From contig NZ_JADKYX010000002.1 of the NCBI RefSeq assembly GCF_016093545.1, positions 496,001-560,000 of the forward strand: a stretch of 64,000 nucleotides of DNA, in the 5' to 3' direction. Positions 1 through 10,328 of this stretch are shown piece after piece. This DNA comes from Massilia rhizosphaerae (GTDB lineage: Bacteria > Pseudomonadota > Gammaproteobacteria > Burkholderiales > Burkholderiaceae_D). How positions within the stretch are numbered: position 1 is the stretch's first letter; each line of letters opens with the position of its first letter. The notes beneath the pieces were generated by a model. That model worked only from the letters and a program-made list of their open reading frames with translations. It did not search any database and had not been told where the DNA came from. The position numbers and the translations under genes were made by a program.

Positions 1-28
1 CGCTGGTGACGGAACCGATGAGTTTCAT
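1..28 (-). CDS. Glutathione S-transferase, N-terminal fragment cut by the window edge
   Basis: Reading the minus strand from position 28 gives an ATG and nine codons translating as MKLIGSVTS before the window ends. This is the typical start of the first thioredoxin-like strand of bacterial glutathione S-transferases (MKLIGS..SPYVRKV). It is divergent from purB, sharing about 165 bp of upstream DNA. Only nine residues are visible, so the family call rests on this start motif and on my recollection that a gst gene often neighbours purB in Oxalobacteraceae. Confidence 0.5.
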
Positions 29-55
29 AAATGCTCAGTAGAGGAGAGTGGCTGA

Positions 56-1573
<1,518 letters not shown>

Positions 1574-1580
1574 GCAAACG

Positions 1581-1606
1581 AAAACCGGGGCGCGTCCCCG
1601 GTTTTT
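1581..1606 (+). terminator. Rho-independent terminator after purB
   Basis: A perfect 10-bp stem (aaaaccgggg / ccccggtttt) with a 5-nt loop is followed by Ts. It lies between convergent purB and the TonB receptor gene, whose stop codon touches the T-tract. The A-rich left flank means it may work in both directions. Confidence 0.85.
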
Positions 1607-3532
1607 TCATCGCTGCCACGTGAATTTCACGCCCACCGTCCTGGGCACCTCGGTACGCACGGACGCCACGCCGTATTCCGCGTGGCCGCCGTTCAGGTTC
1701 GTGCCGATCACCGACAGCACCATCCCCTTTGCCACGCGCCAGCCGAAACGGGCGTCGACGGCCCAGTAGGCCGGCACGTACGGGAATCCCAGCGCGCCGT
1801 TGCGGCGCACGGCCAGTTCCAGCTCGCGCGTCTCGTCGATCACGTGGCTGGAGCGCAGCTGGGCCGTGTACGCCGGGTCGCGGCCCGTCGTCATGACGCT
1901 GCCCCGGTCGCGGCTGCCGGGCTTGAGGACGAAGTCTTCGTGCAGCAAGGTCGCGCCCGCGGCGATGCGCCACGTGTCGCTCATCTGCACGTTGCCCCAC
2001 GCTTCGATGCCGCGCGTCGTTCCCTCCATCAGGTTGCCGAACACGATCGCGCGGCCGTCGGGCGTGATGTCCTGCGTGCGCAAATGGTCATACAGGTTGC
2101 GGAAGGCCGTCACGGAATACGACATGCGCCGCCCCGCCTGCCCGCGGTAGCCCAGTTCGAACACGCGCGCGGTCTCGGCGCGCACCCGGCTGCCGCCCGC
2201 CAGCAGATAGGGCGGCGCGCCCGGCACGTAGGCGTCGACGTCCAGCCGCGACGGCGCGCGCACCGTGCGCGACACGGCCGCCCAGAACGCGTGCGCGGGC
2301 GTGGCGCGCCAGGACAGGCGCACGGTCGGCAGGAATTCGACGCCCGTGTACGGATTGCGCTCCCAGCGCGCGCCGGCCGTGACGTGCAGGTCGTCGCGCA
2401 CGGCGACGTCGTCCTGCGCGAACAGGCTCGCCCAGGCCTGCCTGTCGCTGGCCGGCAGGAAGGCGACGAAGCGGCTGTTGTCGACGCGGTCGCGGTTGTA
2501 ACGGTATTCGCCGCCCCACACGATGCGGTGGCGGCCCAGCGGCGCCAGCGCATGCTGCAGCTGCAGGTCGGCGATGTCGACGGTGTCGGTGAACGTGGGC
2601 GGCACGCGGCGGTAGCGGACGTCGTAATACGCCTGCGCGCTCACGCTGCCGCCGCCGTCCAGCACGTGCTCCCAGTGCCCGGTGACGTTGGCGCCGTGGA
2701 GCCGGATGTCGTCCAGGCCCGTGCTCGCGCCCGGTGCCGCGATGACGCCAGGCCGAGGCTGGCCCTCGCGCCCGCGCCAGGCATTGGCGTTGACGCTGAA
2801 CCGCTCCGGCCCGCGCTCCCAGTCGCCGCGCCAGCCCACCTGGCCCTGCGTCCAGTCGTCGTCGATGGGCTGGCCGGACGCCAGTTCGCTGTGCCGCAGC
2901 CCGAACACCTTGCCGTAGACGCGCCAATGGCCATCAATCATGGCCGCGCCGTGGCGGAACGCGGCCTGGGCGCCGTCGTCGTCCGCGCGCAGCACGAGCA
3001 GGTCGCCCTGCGTGTCGCGCGCGTGGCGCGTCGTGACGTTGATGACGCCGTTGACGGCATTCACGCCCCACAGCGTGCCGCCCGGGCCGCTGATCACTTC
3101 GATCCGTTCCACGTCTTCCAGCATCACGTCCGGCTCGTCCCAGAACGTGCCCGAGAACAGCGGGGAGTAGACGGAGCGGCCGTCGATCATCACCAGCAGC
3201 TTGTTGGCCGGGCTGTTGCTGGTGCCGTTCATGCCGCGCGCGGAAATGAAATAGGTCGCGTTGCTGCTGCGCGCGACCTGGATGTTGGGCGCCAGGTTCA
3301 GGGCCTCGACGAGATTGCGGACGCCGGAACGGCGGATGTCTTCCGCCGTGATCACGTACACGGCGGCCGGCGCGTCCTGCAGGCGCTCGGGCCGGCGCGA
3401 GACCGACGTGACGTCGATGTTCGCCAGCTCTTCGATCGACAGGTCGGCGAACTCGCCGGCGAGCCGCGCCCCCTCCTCCGCATGGGCCGACAGCGCCAGC
3501 AGCCCGGCCAGCAGCAGGGACAAGCGCGACAT
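1607..3532 (-). CDS. TonB-dependent outer-membrane receptor
   Basis: Outer-membrane gated beta-barrel taking up an unidentified ligand with TonB energy. From ATG 3532 the product is 641 aa with a signal peptide (MSRLSLLLAGLLALSAHAEE). Next come an ELANIDVTSVSRRPERLQDAPAAV segment and a plug domain with VYVITAEDIRRSG and the GTLWGVNAVNGVINVTTR motif. A barrel-type C-terminus follows, ending GVKFTWQR. The SIEELxNIxVTSVS opening marks a subfamily common in environmental proteobacteria. I chose 3532 because GGAAG lies about 10 bp upstream and it heads the signal peptide; in-frame ATGs at 3556 and 3565 are alternatives. No transport or regulatory partner is adjacent, so the substrate cannot be named. 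Confidence 0.88.
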   Translation of the reverse strand: MSRLSLLLAGLLALSAHAEEGARLAGEFADLSIEELANIDVTSVSRRPERLQDAPAAVYVITAEDIRRSGVRNLVEALNLAPNIQVARSSNATYFISARGMNGTSNSPANKLLVMIDGRSVYSPLFSGTFWDEPDVMLEDVERIEVISGPGGTLWGVNAVNGVINVTTRHARDTQGDLLVLRADDDGAQAAFRHGAAMIDGHWRVYGKVFGLRHSELASGQPIDDDWTQGQVGWRGDWERGPERFSVNANAWRGREGQPRPGVIAAPGASTGLDDIRLHGANVTGHWEHVLDGGGSVSAQAYYDVRYRRVPPTFTDTVDIADLQLQHALAPLGRHRIVWGGEYRYNRDRVDNSRFVAFLPASDRQAWASLFAQDDVAVRDDLHVTAGARWERNPYTGVEFLPTVRLSWRATPAHAFWAAVSRTVRAPSRLDVDAYVPGAPPYLLAGGSRVRAETARVFELGYRGQAGRRMSYSVTAFRNLYDHLRTQDITPDGRAIVFGNLMEGTTRGIEAWGNVQMSDTWRIAAGATLLHEDFVLKPGSRDRGSVMTTGRDPAYTAQLRSSHVIDETRELELAVRRNGALGFPYVPAYWAVDARFGWRVAKGMVLSVIGTNLNGGHAEYGVASVRTEVPRTVGVKFTWQR

Positions 3533-3565
3533 GCGGCGACGTCTTCCGGGAACCATTGGGTTCAT

Positions 3566-3857
3566 GGGGTATATGTTTTATAAATCCATTTTCTTAACAT
3601 TTTACCTTCACGGGACCCGGATCGTGCCCCTGACGGGGCCGGCACTGGCTTGCGCGCCACGGATTGTGCCACCTGCTGAACAAAGTTATCCGTTCAAGTG
3701 GCTTCCTTGAGATATTTGGAACCGTTAAAGTAGCCGTATTGCAAATCCACGCCCAACCGCATTCGTGCTAGTGTGTTTAAGGAAATGCCGGCTGCTTAAC
3801 TCGGCCGATGTTGATAAGATTTAGTTCTAACTCGTACTACTTACCGGAGACCCGTCC
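3566..3857. other. Divergent intergenic region
   Basis: About 290 bp between the TonB receptor and the cytochrome b561 gene. It is more AT-rich than its surroundings and must hold both promoters. I see no confident operator, repeat or small gene here. Confidence 0.5.
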
Positions 3858-4394
3858 ATGCAGCGCTATACCACGACCGCCATCGTGCTTCACTGGCTGA
3901 TCGCCACGCTGATCGTCGGCACGTTCACGCTGGGCCTGGTGATGACGGACATCCCGGGCCTCACGCCCACGAAGCTGAAATATTTTTCGTGGCATAAATG
4001 GGCCGGCGTGACCGTGCTGCTGCTGGCCACGCTGCGTCTGCTGTGGCGCCTGAAGAACCGTCCGCCCGCACTGCCCGACACGATGCCCGCATGGCAACGC
4101 GGCGCGGCCCACGGCCTGCATCACCTGCTGTACGTGCTGATCTTCGCCGTGCCGCTGTCCGGTTATTTTTATTCGCTGGCGGCCGGCGTGCCGGTCGTCT
4201 ATTTCGGGCTGTTCCAGCTGCCGGTGCTGATCGCCAAGGACCCGGCGCTGGCCCACACCCTGAAACCCATCCACTACTGGCTGAACATGATCATGGCCGG
4301 CCTCGTCGGCCTGCACGTGGCGGCCGCCCTGAAGCACCAGTTCATCGACCGCGACGGCACCCTCGGACGCATGCTGCCCGGCCGTACCCAATGA
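3858..4394 (+). CDS. Cytochrome b561-type membrane protein
   Basis: Di-haem b-type cytochrome of the inner membrane that moves electrons from the quinone pool. The 178-aa protein has four hydrophobic segments (about residues 10-30, 48-65, 88-110, 138-160). The histidines expected to bind haem are visible: HWLIATLI near residue 14, HKWAGV near 46, and HYWLNMIMAGLVGLH near 140-155. An ATG at 3858 follows a GGAGAC Shine-Dalgarno. It stops 11 bp before the first YceI gene. This b561-YceI pairing is widespread and suggests redox or quinone/isoprenoid handling in the envelope, but the electron acceptor is unknown. Confidence 0.9.
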   Translation: MQRYTTTAIVLHWLIATLIVGTFTLGLVMTDIPGLTPTKLKYFSWHKWAGVTVLLLATLRLLWRLKNRPPALPDTMPAWQRGAAHGLHHLLYVLIFAVPLSGYFYSLAAGVPVVYFGLFQLPVLIAKDPALAHTLKPIHYWLNMIMAGLVGLHVAAALKHQFIDRDGTLGRMLPGRTQ

Positions 4395-4405
4395 AGGAGA
4401 TATCC

Positions 4406-4960
4406 ATGAAATTCACTCGTGGCGGCCTCGCCGCCCTGCTTGCCGGCGTCGCGCTGATCGCCGGTGCCGTCCCCCTGAAGACCGACGTGGCGCACAGCAG
4501 CGTCTCGGCCGTGTTCAAGCAGATGAACGTGCCGGTCGAATCGAAGTTCAAGGCGTTCAACGCGCAGATCGACTACGACGCCGCGCATCCGGACAAGGCG
4601 ACGGCGCGCGTCGACATCGACACCGCCAGCTTCGACATCGGCGAGGCCGAGTACAACAAGGAAGTGGCCGGCAAGGACTGGTTCAACTCGGCCAAGTTTC
4701 CGAAGGCAACGTTCGTGTCGTCCGCGATCAAGCCGGCCGGCCCGGGCAAGCTTACCGTGTCCGGCAAGCTGACCATCAAGGGCAGGAGCCAGGACGTGAC
4801 CTTCCCGGTCACGATCAAGCCGGAAGGCAAGAAACAGGTTTTCGAAGGACAGTTGCCGATCAAGCGGCTGGCTTTCAATATCGGCGAAGGCGAGTGGAAG
4901 GACACGAGCATGGTCGCCGACGACGTCGTCATCAAATTCCGTGTCGCCGCGGGACAATAA
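4406..4960 (+). CDS. YceI family periplasmic protein (first copy)
   Basis: Lipocalin-like periplasmic protein of the YceI family, whose members bind polyisoprenoids. 184 aa with an N-terminal hydrophobic segment acting as signal peptide (MKFTRGGLAALLAGVALIAG). The usual YceI blocks follow: DVAHSSVSAVFKQMNVPV, WFNSAKFPKATFVSS, GKLTIKGRSQDVTFPV and a final strand. Start at ATG 4406 behind GAAGGAGA. It lies between cytochrome b561 and a second, distinct YceI gene, so the three are probably one transcript. Ligand and role are inferred from the family only. Confidence 0.92.
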   Translation: MKFTRGGLAALLAGVALIAGAVPLKTDVAHSSVSAVFKQMNVPVESKFKAFNAQIDYDAAHPDKATARVDIDTASFDIGEAEYNKEVAGKDWFNSAKFPKATFVSSAIKPAGPGKLTVSGKLTIKGRSQDVTFPVTIKPEGKKQVFEGQLPIKRLAFNIGEGEWKDTSMVADDVVIKFRVAAGQ

Positions 4961-4990
4961 ACTTCACCCATCGTTAAAGGATCGTTCTAC

Positions 4991-5560
4991 ATGAAACTCA
5001 AGCACCTCGCCCTGCTGGCCGTTGCCTTCGCTTCCACCACCGCCTTCGCCGCCGACACGTATAAAGTCGACCCGGGCCACACCTACCCGAGCTTCGAGGC
5101 CGACCACTTCGGCGGCCTGTCGAACTGGCGCGGCAAATTCGACAAGAGCGAGGGCACCATCGTGCTGGACCGCGCCGCCAAGACGGGCTCCGTCGACATC
5201 ACCATCGACACCGCCAGCCTGGACTTCGGCCACGCCCGTCTGAACGAGCACGCCAAGGGCCCGGACATGTTCGACGTCGCCAAGTATCCGACCGCCAACT
5301 ACAAGGGCAAGATCGTGTTCAAGGGCGACGTGCCGAACAGCGTCGACGGCACGCTGACCCTGCACGGCGTGACCAAGCCGGTCACCCTGCACATCAACCA
5401 GTTCAAGTGCATCATGCATCCGATGCTCAAGCGCGAAGTGTGCGGCGCCGATGCGTCGGCGACGTTCAACCGCGCCGATTTCGGCATCGATTACGGCGTC
5501 AAGATGGGCTTCAAGCCGGAAGTCAAGCTGGCTATCCAGGTCGAAGCCGTCAAGCAATAA
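4991..5560 (+). CDS. YceI family periplasmic protein (second copy)
   Basis: 189-aa YceI protein with a clear signal peptide ([20 protein letters not shown], cleavage before ADTYK). Family hallmarks include [43 protein letters not shown] and [14 protein letters not shown]. Unlike the first copy it carries two cysteines ([17 protein letters not shown], about residues 137-150) that could form a disulfide. It starts 30 bp after its paralogue and ends the b561-YceI-YceI operon, just before an inverted pair of TAGGGTGGGC palindromes that may terminate or stabilise the mRNA. Confidence 0.93.
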   Translation: MKLKHLALLAVAFASTTAFAADTYKVDPGHTYPSFEADHFGGLSNWRGKFDKSEGTIVLDRAAKTGSVDITIDTASLDFGHARLNEHAKGPDMFDVAKYPTANYKGKIVFKGDVPNSVDGTLTLHGVTKPVTLHINQFKCIMHPMLKREVCGADASATFNRADFGIDYGVKMGFKPEVKLAIQVEAVKQ

Positions 5561-5584
5561 CCGGCGCGCATCGACGTGAACGCT

Positions 5585-5649
5585 TGGTGGGCTCGGGGAG
5601 CCCACCCTACGTTTGTGTGGGCCGTAGGGTGGGCACCCCGTGCCCACCA
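5585..5649. repeat. TAGGGTGGGC palindrome, inverted pair
   Basis: Two imperfect palindromes face each other: 5585-5610 (minus sense) and 5624-5649 (plus sense, gtagggtgggcacc...). Each can fold alone, and the pair can fold into one long hairpin. They sit between the stop codons of the second YceI gene and the glycine-zipper gene. Member of a family also at 10329, 20752, 36727, 41229 and 55676. Confidence 0.85.
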
Positions 5650-5655
5650 TTTCGA

Positions 5656-7161
5656 TCAACGACCGTCACGGTCGAGATCACCCGGCATCGTGCGCTCGAC
5701 CTTGTCCCACGCGGCGCGGCTGGCCGCCTTCGCCTGCTCCCACGACAGGCGCGAATGGCCCTTCACGCGGTCCCACTCGTCCGCCATGTGCGGCTCGGCC
5801 AGGTCGTAGCTCGGGAAGCGGCGGGCATTGTTGTAGCCCAGCGCATAGGCCGGCGAATAATCGTCGTACGTGTAGCCCTGGGCGTAGTACGGCTGGGTCT
5901 GGTAGTTCGCGCGCCAGTAGGCGTCTTCCTCCGTCGGATTGACGAGATGGCCGGCGCCCTTGCCCACCATGCCGCCCGCGATGCCGCCGATCGCCGCACC
6001 GGCCGCCATGCCCACCGGACCGCCCACGGCGCCCACCGCCGCGCCGGCCGCGGCACCGCCGCCCGCGCCGACGCCGCCGGCCAGGTTGTGCTCATGCAGC
6101 TGGTCGCCCGGTTTCGGGTTCACGACTTCGCCCGCGCCCTTGCCGGCCATGCCGCCCGCGATGCCACCGATCGCGGCGCCCGTGACGGCACCGATCGGAC
6201 CGGCCGGGCTGCCCATCGCGGCACCGGCCAGCGCGCCCGCGCCGGCGCCCGTGCCCTGGGCCAGGTTGTGCTCCTGCAGGCGGTCTTCCGCATGCGGATT
6301 CACGACCTCACCCGCACCGCGGCCCGCCGCGCCGCCGGCCAGGCCGCCGATCGCGGCGCCGGCCAGCGCGCCGACCGGACCGCCCACCGAACCCGCCGCC
6401 GCACCCATCGCGGCGCCGGCGCCGGCACCCGTGCCCTTGGCCAGATAGTGTTCGCCCAGGTCGTCGCCCGGTTTCGGATTGACGACTTCGCCCACGCCCT
6501 TGCCGGCCATGCCGCCGGCGATGCCGCCGATCGCCGCGCCGGCCGCCATGCCCACCGGACCGCCCGCCGCGCCGAGCGCGGCGCCCGTGGCCGCGCCCGC
6601 GGCGGCGCCGATGCCGGTGCCGATCACGTGCGAGCCGCCGTTATCGACGAAGGTCTGGTTCAGGTAGGCGACGTCTTCGTCCGAACGCGGCGTCACGCCC
6701 ATCACGATGCCGCCCTTCTGGATGCCTTCCTCGTAGTGCTTGACGCGTTCTTCCGGAATGCCGGCACCGATCAGCGCGCCGATCAGGCCGCCGGTGATGC
6801 CGCCCGCGCCCGCCCCGGCCAGTGCGGCCGCCAGCGGACCGGCAACGACGAGGCCCGCGCCCGGGATCACGAGCGTGGTGCCGATGGCGGCCACGCCGGC
6901 CAGCACGGCGCCGATGGTGCCGCCGATGCCGGCACCGGCGGCGGCGCCCTCGGCGGCCTTGCTGCCCAGCTCAGTGTCGACGTCGGAAAAATGGGTCTTG
7001 CGGGTGGAGTCCGACATCATCAGGTTGACGTCGTCCTTCGTATAGCCGCGGGTCGAAATCGCGCTGTAGGCACGCTCCGCGCTGGCGCGGTCGGGGAACA
7101 GCCCGGTCACCATGCGGTTCTGCCTGTTCTGTTCAGTCGTCGTCTTGTCGTAAATGGCCAT
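5656..7161 (-). CDS. Glycine-zipper stress-related protein with four 60-residue repeats
   Basis: 501-aa protein, function unknown. Residues 1-70 resemble the general-stress 17M/YflT-like N-terminal domain (VTGLFPDRASAERAYSAISTRGYTKDDVNLMM). Then come Gly/Ala-rich zipper segments able to insert in membranes, and four near-identical 60-aa units each ending in a VVNPKPGD-like linker (DNA units at about 5940, 6120, 6300 and 6480, exact 180-bp period). The C-terminus is different in kind: Tyr-rich (YYAQGYTYDDYSPAYALGYN), then a charged helix (WEQAKAASRAAWDKVE). No signal peptide is seen. Promoter lies in 7162-7447. The repeats make copy-number change by slippage or recombination likely. Confidence 0.85.
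   Translation of the reverse strand: MAIYDKTTTEQNRQNRMVTGLFPDRASAERAYSAISTRGYTKDDVNLMMSDSTRKTHFSDVDTELGSKAAEGAAAGAGIGGTIGAVLAGVAAIGTTLVIPGAGLVVAGPLAAALAGAGAGGITGGLIGALIGAGIPEERVKHYEEGIQKGGIVMGVTPRSDEDVAYLNQTFVDNGGSHVIGTGIGAAAGAATGAALGAAGGPVGMAAGAAIGGIAGGMAGKGVGEVVNPKPGDDLGEHYLAKGTGAGAGAAMGAAAGSVGGPVGALAGAAIGGLAGGAAGRGAGEVVNPHAEDRLQEHNLAQGTGAGAGALAGAAMGSPAGPIGAVTGAAIGGIAGGMAGKGAGEVVNPKPGDQLHEHNLAGGVGAGGGAAAGAAVGAVGGPVGMAAGAAIGGIAGGMVGKGAGHLVNPTEEDAYWRANYQTQPYYAQGYTYDDYSPAYALGYNNARRFPSYDLAEPHMADEWDRVKGHSRLSWEQAKAASRAAWDKVERTMPGDLDRDGR
5940..6659 (-). repeat. Four tandem 180-bp coding repeats
   Basis: Blocks starting at about 5940, 6120, 6300 and 6480 recur with an exact 180-bp period, in frame, each encoding a linker plus a glycine-zipper pair. 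Copies differ by scattered substitutions, so the array is not brand new. Confidence 0.85.
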
Positions 7162-7447
7162 GATGCATTCCTTTCAGTAATCGAAGCGTCCGGGGTGGTG
7201 CGTTTCAATCGATGCAGTTTTAATCGATGCACAGTGATTGAACGATATGCCTGCCCAACAGTGCACTTCTGTTCGCTGACGCACCCAGTTCGGGACATTC
7301 CGCATCACAAGAGAACGCCCACGCGGTTTGCGCGTCTAACGTTCGGCAACGCACCGACCCCGAAGCTTGTGCATCACTAGACTTTGCACATGGCCTCGGC
7401 ATTCAATTGGCCTGGAGTATGTTTTTCCAACTTGAGGAGGACTCAAC

Positions 7448-7717
7448 ATGTTATTCATTATCTGGATCGTCGTCGGTGGTGTTCTCGGCTGGCTCGCCAG
7501 CATGGTCATGAAAACGGATGCTGAGCAAGGCATGATTCTCAATGTCGTTGTCGGTATCGTGGGAGCCTTCCTGGGTGGCTGGCTGCTGTCGCCATTGTTC
7601 GGCAGCGGCACCATCAACTCCGACGACTTCAGCGTCTCATCGCTGCTGGTCTCTTTCCTGGGCGCCGTGATCCTGCTCGCGATCGTCAATCTGCTACGTC
7701 GCGGCCGCGTCCGCTAA
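7448..7717 (+). CDS. GlsB/YeaQ/YmgE family small membrane protein
   Basis: 89-aa integral membrane protein of the family once named transglycosylase-associated. It shows three hydrophobic helices (about residues 2-20, 28-48, 62-82) with the GGxLGWLAS and VGIVGAFLGGWLL motifs. The family is often stress-induced, but its biochemical role is not known. Start at ATG 7448 follows a strong GAGGAGGA site. The neighbouring glycine-zipper gene is divergent, so the two share 7162-7447 and may both belong to a general stress response (inference). Confidence 0.9.
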   Translation: MLFIIWIVVGGVLGWLASMVMKTDAEQGMILNVVVGIVGAFLGGWLLSPLFGSGTINSDDFSVSSLLVSFLGAVILLAIVNLLRRGRVR

Positions 7718-7738
7718 GCAGGTGCAAGCCCCACTTTG

Positions 7739-7769
7739 AAAACCAACGTCGATCGGCGTTGGTTTTTTT
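7739..7769 (+). terminator. Rho-independent terminator after the GlsB-like gene
   Basis: Stem aaaaccaacg / cgttggtttt with an 8-nt loop and a seven-T run. The T-run ends only 20 bp before the next ATG, so the downstream gene must use a promoter in or upstream of the terminator, or arise by read-through. Confidence 0.85.
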
Positions 7770-7788
7770 ACGTCCTCAATCCGAGCTC

Positions 7789-9066
7789 ATGCGTATCAAA
7801 CGTTCCATCGTCGTCCTCATCACTTGCATCGCCACCATCGTGGCGGGCTTGCTCGTGCTGAACTTTTCGCCCGGCGAAAAGAAGATCGACACCCAGTTGA
7901 CGCGGCTCTACGGCACGGACGATCCGCAATTCCGCCGCTCGCTGGGCGTGCTGCTGGGTCCGCCCATCGTCGAAGGCAACAAGGCCGACGTGCTGCTCAA
8001 CGGCGACCAGATCTTCCCCGCCATGCTGGACGCGATCCGCTCGGCGCGGAAGTCCGTCAACTTCGAAACTTATATTTATTGGGAAGGCACGATCGGCCGC
8101 GAATTCACGGACGCGCTGTCGGAACGGGCGCGCGCCGGCGTCAAGGTGCACGTGCTGCTCGACTGGATCGGCAGCATGAAGATCGATGACGCCTCCCTCG
8201 ACGAGATGCGCCGAGCCGGCGTCGAAGTGCACCGCTATCACAAGCCCGTCTGGTGGAAGCTCGCGCGCCTGAACAACCGCACGCACCGCAAGCTCCTGAT
8301 CGTCGACGGCAAGGTCGGCTTCACGGGCGGCGTGGGCATCGCCGACAAATGGCGCGGCCATGCCCAGGATCCCGACCACTGGCGCGACTCCCACTTCCGC
8401 GTCGTCGGTCCCGTCGTCGGCCAGATGCAGGCCGTGTTCAACGACAACTGGACGAAGGCGACCGGCACGGTGCTCGACGGCCCGGATTATTTTCCGGCGC
8501 TGACCGCGCAAGGCGACATGCCGGCGCAGATGTTTTCCAGCTCGCCCACGGGCGGCAGCGAGAGCATGCACCTGATGTACCTGCTCGCCATCACGGCCGC
8601 GCGCCGCACCATCCACCTGTCGAATTCCTATTTCGTGCCGGACGAACTGGCCGTCAAGGCGCTCATCGCGGCGGCGAAGCGCGGCGTCGACGTGCGCATC
8701 ATCACGCCCGGTCCGTACATCGACGCCGACGTCGTGCGCGTCGCGTCGCGCGAGCGCTGGGGCGAATTGCTGGCGGCCGGCATCAAGATGGCCGAGTACC
8801 AGCCGACGATGTACCACGTGAAGTCGCTCATCGTCGATTCGCTGCTCGTCTCCGTGGGCTCCACCAACTTCGACAACCGCTCGTTCATCCTCAACGACGA
8901 GGCGAACCTGAACGTGCTCGACCCGACCTTCGCCCGGCAGCAGGAAGCCGTCTTCGAGGACGACTGGAAGCACGCGCGCCAGGTCACCTTGCGCGCGTGG
9001 GAAAACCGGCCGTTCACGGAAAAGGTCGGCGGCATGCTGGCGGACCTGATCGGCGCGCAGCTGTAA
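7789..9066 (+). CDS. Cardiolipin synthase-like phospholipase D protein
   Basis: Membrane-anchored phosphatidyltransferase/phospholipase D, most likely making cardiolipin or a related phospholipid. 425 aa: N-terminal transmembrane anchor (about residues 5-25), then two PLD domains. Both HKD motifs are intact: HRKLLIVD near residue 165 and HVKSLIVD near 343, each followed by the Gly/Asn-containing stretch (GFTGG; GSTNFDNRS). ATG 7789 is chosen because the frame upstream runs through the preceding terminator. Which cardiolipin synthase class it belongs to cannot be settled by eye. Confidence 0.88.
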   Translation: MRIKRSIVVLITCIATIVAGLLVLNFSPGEKKIDTQLTRLYGTDDPQFRRSLGVLLGPPIVEGNKADVLLNGDQIFPAMLDAIRSARKSVNFETYIYWEGTIGREFTDALSERARAGVKVHVLLDWIGSMKIDDASLDEMRRAGVEVHRYHKPVWWKLARLNNRTHRKLLIVDGKVGFTGGVGIADKWRGHAQDPDHWRDSHFRVVGPVVGQMQAVFNDNWTKATGTVLDGPDYFPALTAQGDMPAQMFSSSPTGGSESMHLMYLLAITAARRTIHLSNSYFVPDELAVKALIAAAKRGVDVRIITPGPYIDADVVRVASRERWGELLAAGIKMAEYQPTMYHVKSLIVDSLLVSVGSTNFDNRSFILNDEANLNVLDPTFARQQEAVFEDDWKHARQVTLRAWENRPFTEKVGGMLADLIGAQL

Positions 9067-9195
9067 GAGAAGCCGCGCATTTCATCCGCGCAGTATGCAG
9101 TCCATGCCGCGCGCAGCGCAGTTCATGCCATCGCCGCTGTCCGCCGCCGCGCCGCCCGCTACACTGCCCGCATACCAATCATAAGGAGAACGGCA

Positions 9196-10299
9196 ATGAA
9201 GCGAATCTGGATCTTGTGCTGGGCCCTGCTCGGCATCGCATGCGCGGACGCGCGCGCGCAGGACGACGCGAAGGCGCAGTCGGAGAAGGCGTGGCACCAG
9301 GCCCGCGCCATCGTGGCGGACCTCGATAAAATCGTCGCGCCGCACGGCGTGCAGGAGTCGTACAAGACGCGCATCGGCGGCATCGACCAATGGCTCACCG
9401 TGCGCGGCCAGGAACGCGACAACCCGATGATCCTGTTCGTCCACGGCGGCCCCGCGTCGCCCGTCACGCCGACCTTGTGGCAGTTCGAGCGTCCGCTCGA
9501 GGAATACTTCACGATCGCGAACTGGGACCAGCGCGGCGCCGGCAAGACCTACGGCGAGACCGACACGAGCAAGGTCGCGGACACCATCCACATCGACCGC
9601 TACGTCGACGACGCCATCGAAGTCGCCGAGCACCTGCGCCAGCGCTACGGCAAGAAGAAGCTGATCCTGATGGCCCACAGCTGGGGCACCATCGTCGCCA
9701 TGAAGGCGGCGCTGAAGCGTCCCGATTTATTCTATGCCTACGTCGGCATCGGCCAGGTGATCAGCGTGCGCGAGAACGAACGCATCAGCTTCGACTACGC
9801 GCTGGAACAGGCGAAACTGCACAAGAACGAGGAAGCGCTGCGCGACCTGCAATCGATCGCGCCCTACCCCGGCAACCAGCCGATCACGCGTGAGCGCATC
9901 ATCGTGGCGCGCAAATGGCCGCAGTACTACGGCGGCTTGAGCGCGTACCGCAGCGAGTCCGCCTACTACTTCGACGGCCCGCGCCTGTCGCCGGAGTACG
10001 ACGCACAGCAGGTGAAGGACATCGACCAGGGCAGCCTGCTCACGCTGGGCCGCATCCTGCCGGAATTCGTGCAGGTGGATTTCACGAACGTGAAGACCTT
10101 CCCGATCCCGGTCGTCATGTTCATGGGCCGGCACGACTACACGACGCCGACGGCACCGACCGCGGCCTGGCTCGCGCAGGTGAAGGCGCCGTCGAAGCAG
10201 GCCGTGTGGTTCGAGCGCTCGGCGCACATGATCCCGTGGGAAGAGCCGGGCAAGACACTCGTCAGTTTGCTGACCTACGTCCGCCCGTTGGCGCAATGA
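9196..10299 (+). CDS. Secreted alpha/beta hydrolase (proline iminopeptidase-like)
   Basis: 367-aa alpha/beta-hydrolase with a signal peptide (MKRIWILCWALLGIACADARAQ), so periplasmic or secreted. The oxyanion-hole motif HGGPASP (about residue 81) and FTIANWDQRGAGKTYG are typical of the prolyl aminopeptidase/AB-hydrolase-1 branch. The nucleophile elbow is MAHSWGT (Ser near residue 160). The acid and His are likely in MGRHDYTTP and ERSAHMIPWEEP. Start follows AAGGAGAA. Substrate is unknown: esterase, lactonase and aminopeptidase activities all occur in this fold. Confidence 0.85.
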   Translation: MKRIWILCWALLGIACADARAQDDAKAQSEKAWHQARAIVADLDKIVAPHGVQESYKTRIGGIDQWLTVRGQERDNPMILFVHGGPASPVTPTLWQFERPLEEYFTIANWDQRGAGKTYGETDTSKVADTIHIDRYVDDAIEVAEHLRQRYGKKKLILMAHSWGTIVAMKAALKRPDLFYAYVGIGQVISVRENERISFDYALEQAKLHKNEEALRDLQSIAPYPGNQPITRERIIVARKWPQYYGGLSAYRSESAYYFDGPRLSPEYDAQQVKDIDQGSLLTLGRILPEFVQVDFTNVKTFPIPVVMFMGRHDYTTPTAPTAAWLAQVKAPSKQAVWFERSAHMIPWEEPGKTLVSLLTYVRPLAQ

Positions 10300-10328
10300 C
10301 GGTCGCGGTTGGTGAGCACGATCCAATC

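Noticed and set aside
5940-6659. Regular repeats considered as a CRISPR array or non-coding satellite
   Set aside because: The 180-bp period is a multiple of three, units are wholly coding with synonymous-type differences, and there are no unique spacers between short palindromic repeats.
5407-7380. 657-codon plus-strand frame opposite the glycine-zipper gene
   Set aside because: It is the reverse reading of the 180-bp repeats, giving an artificial Arg/Ala/His repeat protein, and it overlaps the end of the second YceI gene in another frame.
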